56,111 nt of DNA, from IMG/VR virus record IMGVR_UViG_3300045996_001685, positions 1-56,111 of that record. The stretch is one strand, 5' to 3'. Below are positions 33,658 through 41,710 of this stretch, piece by piece. Numbering within the stretch: position 1 is the stretch's first letter; every line of letters begins with the position of its first letter. Source of the stretch: a virus. Position numbers and translations under genes: made by a program. Below the pieces are notes generated by a model. The model had not been told where the DNA came from and ran no database searches. It was given only the letters and a program-made list of their open reading frames with translations.

Positions 33658-34839
33658 ATGAAGAGGTTTGTAGGGGCGGCGCTGCTAGCGGCGTGCTTTG
33701 CGGGGGGAGCTCATGCCCTCCCGATTACCGACGGGACCCCGGTCGGCCACGCGGTGTGGGGCAACTTCGTCGGCAATCACACTATGGGCGGGCCGAACCT
33801 CTCCCGGGTCGCGCTGACCGGGAAGAACATGTTCGGCTCGCAAGTGTGCTTTGATCGGATCGAAACGCACTTCATTGCTGAGGCTGGCGGGACGGGTTAC
33901 TCGGCGGGCAATGGTGGTAGCGTCCGGGTCGGGGTCCACTCTCTGAACGCCGACGGCAGCCCGAACGCGCTCGTCGGCGGCTGGACGCCCCTCTACAGCC
34001 CGAACCTCGTCAATGGTTGGATCACAGCCCAGCAGACGGTGCCAGGGACCTTGTGGCCGGAGCTGTATTTCAGCTCGCCCGCATGCCTATCCGCCGGCCA
34101 GAAATTCGCGCTGGTCTACGAGAACGGCGCGGGATCGCCAGCAACTAACTATATGGGCGTGAATACACGAGGCGTCTCACTGCCGGCCAACTCCCCGGCG
34201 GTCGATCCCGTGTGGACCGTGTGGCAGAAGCACGGGGCTAATGCATGGTTCGAACGTACGTGGCCAACGGAGAGTCACGTCCCGACGTTTCGTCTTTGCG
34301 ATGGTCCTCCTCCAAACGGCCAGTGCATCGGACAGCCGTATATGGAGAGGGCGGACCCGAAGTCAGTCGGCGGCAGCGTCCAGGTTTGGCAGGAGGTGCG
34401 GAGCTCTACGACCCGGACGTGTCAGACGCTGCGGCTGACGCTGTCCCGTCGGTTGTCGACGGGGACGGTCGTTCGGCTGGGAGTCCGGAGCCTGACCGGC
34501 GGGTTCTTGGCCGGCCAGTATGTGGACGTCAGCCTCTCGGGGTTGCCCGTGGTCGGCACGGACCCGAACCTCGGCCCGTTCACTGTGAGCGAGGTCGTCG
34601 GCACCCTCCCGTCTGCAGTCACGCTGACGGCCAACACGACCTATAGGTTGTGGGCGGGCAATGGTGCGGCCGGGAGCTTGTGGTTCTCGCCGATGCAGTC
34701 GGGGTATCCGGACTATTTTGAGACGGATGAGAGCTACGGGGGCACGACCCTAAAGGCGCGCTACTCGCCCGACAACGACGCGACCCGGTTGGATTGGGAC
34801 GCCGAGACCATTCACGACCTGCAATTCTACTGCGAGTAA
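33658..34839 (+). CDS. Sec-exported beta-rich protein of unknown function
   Basis: The 393-aa product has a typical signal peptide (MKRFVGAALLAACFAGGAHA, likely cut after Ala20), followed by two beta-sandwich-like halves with cysteines spaced as for disulphides (QVCFDRIET, PACLSAG, RLCDGP, GQCIGQ, TCQTL, FYCE). The last gene of the rightward late operon, it is exported rather than virion-assembled, or acts as a periplasmic protein. A bacterial-type secreted protein here is unusual. AGGAG lies 9 bases before the ATG. Confidence 0.7.
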   Translation: MKRFVGAALLAACFAGGAHALPITDGTPVGHAVWGNFVGNHTMGGPNLSRVALTGKNMFGSQVCFDRIETHFIAEAGGTGYSAGNGGSVRVGVHSLNADGSPNALVGGWTPLYSPNLVNGWITAQQTVPGTLWPELYFSSPACLSAGQKFALVYENGAGSPATNYMGVNTRGVSLPANSPAVDPVWTVWQKHGANAWFERTWPTESHVPTFRLCDGPPPNGQCIGQPYMERADPKSVGGSVQVWQEVRSSTTRTCQTLRLTLSRRLSTGTVVRLGVRSLTGGFLAGQYVDVSLSGLPVVGTDPNLGPFTVSEVVGTLPSAVTLTANTTYRLWAGNGAAGSLWFSPMQSGYPDYFETDESYGGTTLKARYSPDNDATRLDWDAETIHDLQFYCE

Positions 34840-34842
34840 GTG

Positions 34843-34878
34843 ATCGCGGCCGCCCGGGGGTGCCTAGGCGGCCGCGAT
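34843..34878. terminator. Long hairpin between converging operons
   Basis: ATCGCGGCCGCC at 34843-34854 pairs perfectly with GGCGGCCGCGAT at 34867-34878 (12-bp stem, 12-base loop). It lies between the end of the rightward late operon (34839) and the end of the leftward early operon (34884), where a bidirectional terminator is expected. Neither side has a T-run, so it may need Rho or simply stabilise the 3' ends. Confidence 0.65.
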
Positions 34879-34883
34879 TGCGT

Positions 34884-35063
34884 CTAGCGGTTGGTTAGAT
34901 CGCGGAGTGCCGCTAGCAGTTCTTTGTGCCGCTTGTCTCGATAAAACGATGCGGTGGCGGCGGCAAAGCCCCCGGCGGTCGAGAATACGACGGCGCCAAT
35001 GTAGGCGTCACTAGCTTGTGCCAGGATAGCCACTCCGAACAGATACAGAGCAAACTCACCCAT
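34884..35063 (-). CDS. Small two-helix membrane protein
   Basis: The 59-aa product (MGEFALYLFGVAILAQASD at the start) has two membrane segments (about 4-16 and 22-38) and a charged C-terminal helix (RDKRHKELLAALRDLTNR). It is the last gene of the leftward operon. GAGGGAG on the minus strand lies about 8 bases before its ATG, which overlaps the preceding gene by 8 bp (ATGGGTGA). It resembles small holin-like or exclusion proteins. No family recognised. Confidence 0.65.
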   Translation of the reverse strand: MGEFALYLFGVAILAQASDAYIGAVVFSTAGGFAAATASFYRDKRHKELLAALRDLTNR

Positions 35064-35226
35064 CCCGCGACTCCCTCTCCGGCTCTTGAGCTCGGGCCGC
35101 CCGTATCCGTGTCGCGGTCAGCCGCGACCGGATGATGGTCAGCCGGCGAATAGCCTCCTCCCGCGTGAGCTCGGCAAGGTCGCATGAGAGGTCGGCCAAG
35201 ATGCGCTTTACAACCTCCTCAGTCAT
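35056..35226 (-). CDS. Small helical protein
   Basis: The 56-aa product begins MTEEVVKRILADLSCDLAEL and is almost wholly helical and charged (EEAIRRLTIIRSRLTATRIR). The ATG at 35226 overlaps the upstream gene stop (ATGA). A longer frame in the same register has no supporting start. Function unknown. Confidence 0.55.
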   Translation of the reverse strand: MTEEVVKRILADLSCDLAELTREEAIRRLTIIRSRLTATRIRAARAQEPERESRDG

Positions 35227-35588
35227 TCCTTGCACCTCGGACCGGGGACCAGCGTGAAGCCGGCGGCCTGCAACAGGTCGAGCTCCGACTCGCTCGCCCG
35301 GCCAACATCGAGAGGGCCTCGGTGCTGAGCCCGCTCTATCAGAGTCTCCCACGCGCGGAGGTGGCGCAACAGTTCGGGATCGGCGGGTGTAATCCGTGCG
35401 CCACCATCCTCTACGCTGTGCCACGTCTCGCCTTTGTCCAGACTGATGAGCCTGTAGTTGCCGTAGGGCTGACAGTAACCTCGGCGGGTCGCGTGGAGAC
35501 CTAGACCGCCCTCATTGCCGATGCGGTCGCGGTGGTCGTCAGCATACACCGGCTGCCGTAACCAACGCCTGAGTAGGGCTCTAAACAT
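35223..35588 (-). CDS. Hypothetical protein
   Basis: The 121-aa product begins MFRALLRRWLRQPVYADDHR and includes YRLISLDKGETWHSVEDGG, a segment that looks like a bacterial neuraminidase-type Asp-box turn but occurs only once. It ends with two cysteine-poor helices. Position inside the leftward operon, with ATGA coupling to the next gene, is its only context. Function unknown. Confidence 0.6.
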   Translation of the reverse strand: MFRALLRRWLRQPVYADDHRDRIGNEGGLGLHATRRGYCQPYGNYRLISLDKGETWHSVEDGGARITPADPELLRHLRAWETLIERAQHRGPLDVGRASESELDLLQAAGFTLVPGPRCKE

Positions 35589-36009
35589 TCGGCTGATCCT
35601 TTAGTGATGCCCATCCCTCGTCGACCGCTTGCAGCATTTGCTTGCCGTGCTCAGTCTCGGCAAACTCAACCCACGACACCACTCCGGCCGGGGTGACGAT
35701 GCCAGATGTGCACGAGCCGAGGTCGCGAAGGTCGAGGAGCAGCGAGGTCAGCGCGGCCCGCACGCGTTGCTCGCGGTGCCCGGGAGTGACTTGCTCCCGG
35801 AGCTGAAGTGGGGAGTTGGCGAAGTTCTGGAGCGTGCGAAGCACAGCCTCCATGGCCGCTATCTCCTCGTCGGCCTTGGCCTCCGTCATTTTGCTGTCAG
35901 CCACGAGCCGTGCGTAAACCCGATGCCGCTGGCGGAGCTCCCGCTCGACTGCTGCGATCTGGCGAGTCAGGGACACGTAAACGGGCGAGTCGGGGGAAAG
36001 GTCAGTCAC
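35581..36009 (-). CDS. Hypothetical helical protein
   Basis: The 142-aa product has a long N-terminal coiled-coil-like region (SLTRQIAAVERELRQRHRVY, then EAKADEEIAAMEAVLRTL) and a more folded C-terminal half. It overlaps both neighbours by 8 bp. No family recognised; it lies two genes downstream of RecT, so a role in recombination is possible but unsupported. Confidence 0.6.
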   Translation of the reverse strand: MTDLSPDSPVYVSLTRQIAAVERELRQRHRVYARLVADSKMTEAKADEEIAAMEAVLRTLQNFANSPLQLREQVTPGHREQRVRAALTSLLLDLRDLGSCTSGIVTPAGVVSWVEFAETEHGKQMLQAVDEGWASLKDQPNV

Positions 36010-36208
36010 GTGACAGCACTCCTCGGCCGAGCCGGGACACGCGCATGCGGAGCTTCTCTAGGTTCGTAGGTGGCACGAACTCCACGACCGGCTCGACCAG
36101 CCGGATCGTAACGGGTCGTGGCTTAGGCTCGATGCGATCGGGCAGCAACCCGGCCGCCTCCGCATCCCGCAAGAGCTCCTCGACGCGTGGATTTGCGCTG
36201 GTGGTCAT
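36002..36208 (-). CDS. Small hypothetical protein after RecT
   Basis: The 68-aa product begins MTTSANPRVEELLRDAEAAG and has a basic end (KLRMRVSRLGRGVLSRD). ATG at 36208 overlaps the recT stop (ATGA). A longer frame running back to 36403 lies inside recT and is not supported. Function unknown. Confidence 0.55.
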   Translation of the reverse strand: MTTSANPRVEELLRDAEAAGLLPDRIEPKPRPVTIRLVEPVVEFVPPTNLEKLRMRVSRLGRGVLSRD

Positions 36209-37218
36209 TGTCCAGGGGTCCCGTTGATGAGGTGGTCGAGCATGTTCTCTACCCACACGGCCGGCTGGCCGATGCGCGCGAACTGGTCCCGGTTGTGGTC
36301 GAGGTACTGCTGCAGGACGGCCGGGCTTTGCTCGTATCTGGCGAATAGCGTCCGCCACATACCTCCCCACTCGTCGAGTGAGGCGCACAACCGTGCTTGC
36401 CACTGTTTGTTACTCCAGATGACAATGGGGTATCCGCCCGGGTCGTCGAGACCGTCGAGCGGGTCGGCTTTGCCGTCGAGCGTCCGTGAGTCGTCGGTGT
36501 GGTCCTCGACGAGCAACGCCCCATCCTGGCGGAGGTAGGAGTGGCGGCCGATCTCCTCGAATGTGGTGTCAACGGCTGCGGCCCGCTGAAAGTCGACCAC
36601 GAGGGGCAGGTGGCGGGCGAGCCGGCGCTTTGCGGTCTTGGCGCACATGGCCGGAAACCCGATCGTGGGATCGTTCCACGGACTATCGGATTTGCGAGCG
36701 CCGGGGCTCTTGTTCTTCACAGCCAGAAGTTCGTCGCGGTCTAGCACGACCACGATCGGCGAGCGGCCGGGAGCGATGGCAGACGCCCACGCCGCGAATA
36801 TCGCACGGTCAGCGCCCGCGCCGAGCGCCTTCTTGTGCTCCACGAAAGGCTGCGTCCCGTCGCTGAAGTCGAAGCGGTCGCCCTCCCGCACGACATCGCC
36901 GGTCAGGGTCAACCCCGCACGATGCGCGAGGGTGTTAAACCCTCGAGCTCCGATAAGTGGCTGCGCCTTGCCACCGAATGGCAGAAGGTATGCCTGCCCG
37001 GTAGCGCCGTCGACCTCTAGTCCGAGAACGGCGAACGTGTTTGCGGCCATGACAATGCTAGTCATGGTGCATTCACGCAGCTTGGGCGTGCGCTCGATAC
37101 TAATTAGTATCGTCTGCAACAGCCTCTCCGGGGTTAGCTTGGTATTGGCCAGCATATCCCGCCAGCCGGGCAGCATCGGCTCGAAAGCACGCTCGTATGC
37201 AACTAGGTCAGTGCTCAA
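36205..37218 (-). CDS. recT: RecT-type single-strand annealing protein
   Basis: The 337-aa product shows the RecT pattern: KLRECTMTSIVMAANTFAVL, then GLEVDGATGQAYLLPFGGK, QPLIGARGFNTLAHRAGLT, and a C-terminal PAMCAKTAKRRLARHLPL. These are hallmarks of phage RecT proteins, which anneal complementary single strands made by a partner exonuclease. The start is TTG at 37218, overlapping the exonuclease stop (TTGA), so the pair is translationally coupled. The final residues, with basic side chains, are usual for DNA binding. Confidence 0.92.
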   Translation of the reverse strand: MSTDLVAYERAFEPMLPGWRDMLANTKLTPERLLQTILISIERTPKLRECTMTSIVMAANTFAVLGLEVDGATGQAYLLPFGGKAQPLIGARGFNTLAHRAGLTLTGDVVREGDRFDFSDGTQPFVEHKKALGAGADRAIFAAWASAIAPGRSPIVVVLDRDELLAVKNKSPGARKSDSPWNDPTIGFPAMCAKTAKRRLARHLPLVVDFQRAAAVDTTFEEIGRHSYLRQDGALLVEDHTDDSRTLDGKADPLDGLDDPGGYPIVIWSNKQWQARLCASLDEWGGMWRTLFARYEQSPAVLQQYLDHNRDQFARIGQPAVWVENMLDHLINGTPGQ

Positions 37219-38147
37219 ACTCGGTACTCCGGCACCGGCGGTGCGTCGTAGATGACGCCCTCAGGGTGCGGTTTGAGGGTGATTTTCTTGCGGAGGTGCG
37301 CCTTGCGCGTGGTTTGCTGCTCGTCCATCGGGGTTTTTGTGACCCTGACGCGGTGCGACGCTGTGATGATCTCCGGGGCGCGGGCGGCGAGAATGACAGC
37401 CTCCGCGGCCTCCGCGACCGCCTTGGCTTGCCGCAGCATCGTCCTCGCCGTCTCCAGGTCCGCACACGCTTGAGCGAGGACGTGGTCGCCGGTGGCGTCG
37501 AGCGGAGGCGCTCCAGGCTCCGGTACGGGCAGCAACTCGAGTAACACGGGGTTGTCTCGCCCGCCCTCGTGAGGAGGTGGCCGGCGCTCCTCGACCTCGG
37601 CCCAGAACGTCCGGAGCTCGCGCTCGAAAGCAGAGTGGACACGAGGGTTGGGGTCACGGAGGAGGACGGGAGCGAGCTCGTTACCGCCGACCAGCGTGGC
37701 AATCCCGCCCCACGTGGCCCCTGTTACCCATAGCTGGTGCTGAACCTGCAGCTCGACGTCCAGCGGTGGCTTGCCGCCCGCCCACGCACCCCATTGCCAC
37801 TCCGCGCGATCTACGCACTTGGTTTCGAGTACGCCGAGCCCGCGCTCGTGGCGGAGGATGAGTGCGTCGACCGTGGCGCCGGTCCGGAGCGTCGAGTCAG
37901 GGTGCTCTAGCCAGTTGTCGGCCTCATTCGACTCGATCTCCCACCCCTCCCGCCGGGCAACCTCGGCGGTAATGAGGGGCTGGAGAAGCCGCCCCCACCT
38001 CATCCGGTCGTCCTCGTGGTGGTCGAGGGAGGCGCCGGTGACGAAGTGGTGCCAGAGCTGGAGACGGGTGTGGTAGCGCGACTTGCCGAACAACCCCGCG
38101 ATCATGCTCGAGCCTATTTTGCCTTTGCGGGCGGGCGATAGGGTCAC
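37215..38147 (-). CDS. YqaJ-type recombination exonuclease
   Basis: The 310-aa product has the YqaJ nuclease pattern: GSSMIAGLFGKSRYHTRLQLW near the N-terminus, D94 in RTGATVDALIL, E108 and K110 in GVLETKCVDRAEW, and VELQVQHQLWVTG. These acidic residues and lysine form the two-metal 5'-3' exonuclease site. It makes single-stranded tails for RecT. The position where a glutamate often occurs in GRLLQP is Gln. The start is GTG at 38147. The C-terminal half (about 200-310) is helical and may contact RecT. Confidence 0.9.
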   Translation of the reverse strand: MTLSPARKGKIGSSMIAGLFGKSRYHTRLQLWHHFVTGASLDHHEDDRMRWGRLLQPLITAEVARREGWEIESNEADNWLEHPDSTLRTGATVDALILRHERGLGVLETKCVDRAEWQWGAWAGGKPPLDVELQVQHQLWVTGATWGGIATLVGGNELAPVLLRDPNPRVHSAFERELRTFWAEVEERRPPPHEGGRDNPVLLELLPVPEPGAPPLDATGDHVLAQACADLETARTMLRQAKAVAEAAEAVILAARAPEIITASHRVRVTKTPMDEQQTTRKAHLRKKITLKPHPEGVIYDAPPVPEYRV

Positions 38148-38452
38148 TCGGCGGCCTCACTCGCCGGCGCCGGCCACTCGCGGACGAAGTTGGCCTCCAT
38201 CCTGACCCGCACGACTTGGTCGGCGAGGAGCATCAGCTCGTGGTCGCCCGCCGTTGGGTTCGACTCGGCCAGCCGGCGCCACAAGCCGTCATACGCGGAT
38301 ATCACTAGGTCCGCATATTCGTCCTTGGTCAGCGGCTCAGCGTGATTGGTCCCGGGCGTCGGCCATGGCAGCCGGGTTTCAAAGGTGGCGCGCGACCACC
38401 TAATGTGCTCGGCGCGGGTCGCAATGTGTCGTTCGCTGAGATCGTAGGTCAC
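38144..38452 (-). CDS. Hypothetical protein upstream of the exonuclease
   Basis: The 102-aa product is helical (ATRAEHIRWSRATFETRLPW, TKDEYADLVISAYDGLWRRL). GTG at 38452 has AAGGAA 8 bases upstream and the end overlaps the exonuclease start by 4 bp. In many phages a small gene here encodes an inhibitor of host RecBCD, but no similarity is visible. Function unknown. Confidence 0.6.
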   Translation of the reverse strand: MTYDLSERHIATRAEHIRWSRATFETRLPWPTPGTNHAEPLTKDEYADLVISAYDGLWRRLAESNPTAGDHELMLLADQVVRVRMEANFVREWPAPASEAAE

Positions 38453-38498
38453 GGGCTGATTCCTTAGTTGGTGGTGGTGGTTGAGGGGTGACGGGCGG

Positions 38499-38693
38499 TT
38501 AGCTGACCAACCCCCACCACAGAGGCGCGAGCAGGGGACCCCACGCGCGCCACAGTATCCACAGCAGCAGCACCCACAGAGGCAGAAACCCCACGGCCAG
38601 CACTAGGGTGCGGAGCCAAGCCGGGGTGCGAGCGTCCGGTCGCACTGGCTCGCGGTATCGAGGAGGGGGTGGGACGTGGGGGTAGCCCGTCAC
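38499..38693 (-). CDS. Small single-helix membrane protein
   Basis: The 64-aa product has a Pro-rich N-terminal part (VTGYPHVPPPPRYREPVRP) and one strong, Trp-rich membrane segment (TLVLAVGFLPLWVLLLWILW). GTG at 38693 overlaps the upstream stop (GTGA). Function unknown; two further membrane proteins lie directly upstream. Confidence 0.6.
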   Translation of the reverse strand: MTGYPHVPPPPRYREPVRPDARTPAWLRTLVLAVGFLPLWVLLLWILWRAWGPLLAPLWWGLVS

Positions 38694-38920
38694 GGACCCA
38701 CCCCGGCGCCAAAGCACGCAAACCGGGCGTGCTCGAATAGGTCGAACCAGTAGGCGACGCCCATCCCGGCGGCGAACGCGGCGCACATGGGCGAGAACAG
38801 CTCACGAAACGCCCGGGACTGCGCGAAATGGAGCTGGCGCTGCAGGGTTGCAATCTCGGCCTCGGCCTCGGCCAGCGGGTCGCGGGGATGCACGACCGGA
38901 CTCCAGAGTCGGACGGTCAT
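38690..38920 (-). CDS. Small protein with coiled coil and membrane-like segment
   Basis: The 76-aa product begins MTVRLWSPVVHPRDPLAEAE and continues with a charged helix and a C-terminal hydrophobic part (MCAAFAAGMGVAYWFDLF). GGAGGG lies about 7 bases before ATG 38920, which favours it over ATG 38944. Function unknown. Confidence 0.55.
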   Translation of the reverse strand: MTVRLWSPVVHPRDPLAEAEAEIATLQRQLHFAQSRAFRELFSPMCAAFAAGMGVAYWFDLFEHARFACFGAGVGP

Positions 38921-39069
38921 CCGATCGCCCTCCACACGCCCCACCCGATCAGCGCATACAGGAGCGCTGAGGCTGCTAGGCCGCGGACCAAGCCGTGAAA
39001 GAACCGTACCTCGTCCTCGACCGGACGTGGCGGCAGTACTACGTCACCAAGCAAGCGTGTGATGATCAC
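38917..39069 (-). CDS. Small 50-aa membrane protein
   Basis: The frame reads MIITRLLGDVVLPPRPVEDE then a membrane segment (GLAASALLYALIGWGVWRAI). GTG at 39069 has AGGAGGG on the minus strand just upstream, and both ends overlap neighbours by 4 bp (GTGA and ATGA). With the two genes after it, it forms a cluster of three tiny membrane proteins. Function unknown. Confidence 0.65.
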   Translation of the reverse strand: MIITRLLGDVVLPPRPVEDEVRFFHGLVRGLAASALLYALIGWGVWRAIG

Positions 39070-39416
39070 CGGACGCCCTCCTGAAAATAGGCGTTGGCCT
39101 CTCTGAGGTTGCCTGCGATGAGCTCGAGCAGCGCCCGAAATGCCTCGTCGGACTCCGAGCTCGCCGGCAACCCCCTCATAATGGCTTGGTAGCGCACAAG
39201 GTCGGCTTGTAACTCCCCCAACCTAGCGCTGCGGTCGGCGGCAGGCGGATGCGGTGCGGGCGCTTCGTCCATCGCCGCGGCCCCTTCAAACGCGAGTTGC
39301 CGTATTATGTTTAGCCGGCTGTGTAGCGTAAGGAGGTTTTCGGAGCTGGAGTTGCTAGGAGGGAGGGCTCGGGTTGCGTTGTCGTGGATTCGCCTGAAGG
39401 CTTCTCTCGCGTTCAT
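39066..39416 (-). CDS. Hypothetical helical protein
   Basis: The 116-aa product begins MNAREAFRRIHDNATRALPP and is predicted mostly helical (LLTLHSRLNIIRQLAFEGAA, LIAGNLREANAYFQEGVR). ATG at 39416 has AAAGGA 8 bases upstream; GTG at 39431, which overlaps the preceding stop, is the alternative start. Function unknown. Confidence 0.6.
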   Translation of the reverse strand: MNAREAFRRIHDNATRALPPSNSSSENLLTLHSRLNIIRQLAFEGAAAMDEAPAPHPPAADRSARLGELQADLVRYQAIMRGLPASSESDEAFRALLELIAGNLREANAYFQEGVR

Positions 39417-39427
39417 CCTTAGTCCTT

Positions 39428-40087
39428 TCACGCAGCTGGCAGCGTCGAGGCGAGCGCCTGGAGACGGCGGTCGAGATTGGTTTGCGAGGTGGTGCGGCCG
39501 TCCTTGCGCTGGACGTCTTCAAGCCGGGCAGCGTGGCGGAGCTCGGGCAGCCCGGCAGCGATGGCGGCCTCAACCTCCTCCCGCGAGCTCGCGCGGCCGG
39601 CCGTGAACCACATAACGTCGGTGGCCGTCGCGACCTGGAGCAGCGCTTGCCCGCCAGCGTTAAGCACTCGGTAACCCCTCGTCACCCACACACACGCCAC
39701 GTTTGGCGCTCGCACAGGATCGCCGTTCGGCGCGCCCGAGAACGTCCGGCTCTGGCGGTCGCGGAGGTGGGGGCATTGCGTGGCCGCGTATTCGGCGCAC
39801 TCCCGATGGGACGGGGGCGAGACGGTCACGCGTGTGAGCGGCAGTAGCGGCCCGGACACGAACGCCAGAAAGCCGCCGAGTGCCTCGCCGCAAGTCCAGC
39901 ACTTGTGACCGCGGACCGCGCGGTGCCACCTCTCCGAGGTGACCGACCGATAGTCGGCGACCCCGGCCTCGATGGCAAACCACGGCACCGGCCGGCCTTG
40001 GTCGTCGCGGGGCAACCGCTTGATGCGGAGCGGGGCGTCGAGGTTGCCTGCTCGGTGGGTCGTCCACCCGCTGCAGTCATGAATCAT
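39428..40087 (-). CDS. Hypothetical zinc-binding-like protein
   Basis: The 219-aa product has a CWTCGEALGGFLAFVSGPLL core with a Cys-X2-Cys pair, and SPPSHRECAEYAATQCPHLR with another pair and a His, giving a likely zinc site. This combination (CxxCG, then PPSH..CA.YA...CP.L) recurs in phage early-region proteins of unknown function. The C-terminal half is helical with a DVMWFTAG segment. ATG at 40087 overlaps the upstream gene by 11 bp. Confidence 0.65.
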   Translation of the reverse strand: MIHDCSGWTTHRAGNLDAPLRIKRLPRDDQGRPVPWFAIEAGVADYRSVTSERWHRAVRGHKCWTCGEALGGFLAFVSGPLLPLTRVTVSPPSHRECAEYAATQCPHLRDRQSRTFSGAPNGDPVRAPNVACVWVTRGYRVLNAGGQALLQVATATDVMWFTAGRASSREEVEAAIAAGLPELRHAARLEDVQRKDGRTTSQTNLDRRLQALASTLPAA

Positions 40088-40457
40088 CGGAGGCCGCCTT
40101 GAGGAGGTGGTCGACGGGGACCTCGCCGGGGAAGAGATGGGCGGCGAGTTGGTCGCGGAGCTCGCGGTGCCCCTGTGCGTCTTGCTGAAGCCACTTCGCC
40201 GAGTTCGTCTGCGGCGGATCTTGTTTCAAAGCCTCCTTGGCGAGACGGTCGAGCCACACGAAGTCGTAATTAGCTCCAGCCCAAAGCCGAAGCGCGAGGT
40301 GGCGCGGTATGACGACCTCGCACGGGTCGTGGGGCCGGCCGGGCGGGCGCTTGTCGTGCATCGCCCGGTAGACCTCGACGACCACGCCGCTGAGATCGGG
40401 AGCGCTCGACGCCTCGTGCGCCGCTACGCCAGCGTCAATCATGGCCTTGGTTATCAT
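40077..40457 (-). CDS. Hypothetical protein
   Basis: The 126-aa product begins MITKAMIDAGVAAHEASSAP, a pattern shared by many phage early proteins (short amphipathic helix at the start). It then has DPCEVVIPRHLALRLWAGAN and a helical end. AGGA lies 7 bases before the ATG on the minus strand. Function unknown. Confidence 0.6.
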   Translation of the reverse strand: MITKAMIDAGVAAHEASSAPDLSGVVVEVYRAMHDKRPPGRPHDPCEVVIPRHLALRLWAGANYDFVWLDRLAKEALKQDPPQTNSAKWLQQDAQGHRELRDQLAAHLFPGEVPVDHLLKAASDDS

Positions 40458-40692
40458 CTTCGGTCCTAAGCTGGAGTTCGGGTGCCCACGCCTCTTGCGC
40501 TAGCTGGGTTGTCGCCTCTTGCAGCGCATCCCGCAGCCGCATCATCGCGAGTTCGGCGGGGGCGGAGAGCATGTGCCAGCCGCACGCTTGCTCGGCGATC
40601 ATCGAGTCTATCATGGCGACCCGGTGGGCGGCCTCCTTGACCGACCGTGTTGCCTGCGCGTGAAAGTGCGGGCACGAGTTCTGCCGCGGCAT
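40435..40692 (-). CDS. Hypothetical helical protein
   Basis: The 85-aa product is helical, with MLSAPAELAMMRLRDALQEA in the middle and an acidic end. AGGAGGAC lies 2 bases before its ATG. It overlaps the next gene by 23 bp, unusually much for this operon, so its last residues are doubly coding. Function unknown. Confidence 0.55.
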   Translation of the reverse strand: MPRQNSCPHFHAQATRSVKEAAHRVAMIDSMIAEQACGWHMLSAPAELAMMRLRDALQEATTQLAQEAWAPELQLRTEDDNQGHD

Positions 40693-40904
40693 TAGTCCTC
40701 CTCGTCGGGCAGGGGTTCATCCCAAAGCGTCTTCCAGGCGAGCAGTATTACCTTCCCGCCGTGCCTGTGCTGGAGCTCCAGCTCGAGCTCCCGGACGTTG
40801 GCCATCGTCATTATGGGCGGGAAATCGGTGCTGCAGTTCAGAAGCCGGTCGACACCTCCGACCTTGTGCGCGAAGGACACAAACATCTTGTGACGCGGCC
40901 TCAT
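40692..40904 (-). CDS. Small hypothetical protein
   Basis: The 70-aa product begins MRPRHKMFVSFAHKVGG and ends with an acidic tail (WDEPLPDEED). The stop overlaps the next start by one base (TAATG). Function unknown; beta-strand-like ELELELQHRHGGKVILLAW suggests a small fold. Confidence 0.55.
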   Translation of the reverse strand: MRPRHKMFVSFAHKVGGVDRLLNCSTDFPPIMTMANVRELELELQHRHGGKVILLAWKTLWDEPLPDEED

Positions 40905-41200
40905 TCGCCGCGCGCCTTGGCGATGGCAGCACGGGCGGCTTCTAGAGCCTTCGCAAGGTTAGGCGTGCAGTCATCGGGGTGCTTGTTCGCCGCTTTGGTA
41001 AGCAGTTTTAGCGCCGCCAGTAGATCAGGCGCTGCCGCCATCAAGCGGGCGTTGGCCTCGGCGCTTTGTCCGTCCGCGTCCGGCTTGTAGGCGCGGCCCA
41101 GCACCTCTCCATGTGCGAACAGGCAGAGAAAGGGGGCATCGTGGGGGCCGCTACGCAAAACGCGCTCGTGCGACCACGGACCGGGAGTGTGCGAGATCAT
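40901..41200 (-). CDS. Phage early protein of the ANARLIAAAPDLL family
   Basis: The 99-aa product begins MISHTPGPW and carries SAEANARLMAAAPDLLAALK, a signature found in countless phage early proteins of unknown function. ATG at 41200 overlaps the upstream stop (ATGA); GTG at 41206 is possible but fits the ribosome site GGAG less well. The role is unknown throughout the family. Confidence 0.75.
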   Translation of the reverse strand: MISHTPGPWSHERVLRSGPHDAPFLCLFAHGEVLGRAYKPDADGQSAEANARLMAAAPDLLAALKLLTKAANKHPDDCTPNLAKALEAARAAIAKARGE

Positions 41201-41454
41201 ATCCACATTTCTCCGCGCATCTCGGCCTGCCGACGGGCAGCCGCGGCGCTCAGAGGGAAGTCGGCCGGGGGGTTGAAGTCGTCGAGAACGTGGGCCGCGA
41301 TGGCCTCGAGGACGGCGGCGTCAAACGACTCGCGGGGGTCGAGCGGTCCGAAGTGGGTATCCTCATATTCGGCGACCCGGGTCGCGAAATCCTGATTCAT
41401 CAGCCGCAGCGCGTGCGCGCTAAAGCCGGGGGCGTTCTTCGGGGTAAAGCGCAT
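41197..41454 (-). CDS. Hypothetical protein
   Basis: The 85-aa product is mixed, with YEDTHFGPLDPRESFDAAVL and an Ala-rich helical end (AAAARRQAEMRGEMWI). AAGGAGG lies 6 bases before the ATG on the minus strand. The stop overlaps the next start (ATGA). Function unknown. Confidence 0.6.
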   Translation of the reverse strand: MRFTPKNAPGFSAHALRLMNQDFATRVAEYEDTHFGPLDPRESFDAAVLEAIAAHVLDDFNPPADFPLSAAAARRQAEMRGEMWI

Positions 41455-41512
41455 CTAAGCCTCCTTGCTGGTCGTCAGGTTGCCGCCCCCAGTAGGGGAC
41501 GGCGCGAGACGG

Positions 41513-41686
41513 TCAGCGGCAGGTAAAGCCGTGCTCAGCGTAGAAGTGGTTAAGGCTCAGCGTTATGAAGTACACCCAGCCCGTCATGACGTTAGTATGG
41601 ACAGAGTTGAATTGCCCCTGACGGGGAGTCTGCTTCAGCCAATCGTTGGTAAAGTTCAGCCATGCAACCGCGTTGGAATTCTGCAC
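41513..41686 (-). CDS. Small hypothetical protein
   Basis: The 57-aa frame begins MQNSNAVAWLNFTNDWLKQT and ends YAEHGFTCR. GTG at 41686 is preceded by CTAGGAGAG on the minus strand with 6-base spacing, better than any alternative. It is separated from the next gene by 58 bp. No family recognised. A rightward frame covering the same DNA has no ribosome site and is rejected. Confidence 0.6.
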   Translation of the reverse strand: MQNSNAVAWLNFTNDWLKQTPRQGQFNSVHTNVMTGWVYFITLSLNHFYAEHGFTCR

Positions 41687-41710
41687 GTTGTCTCTCCTAG
41701 CGTGAGGGTG

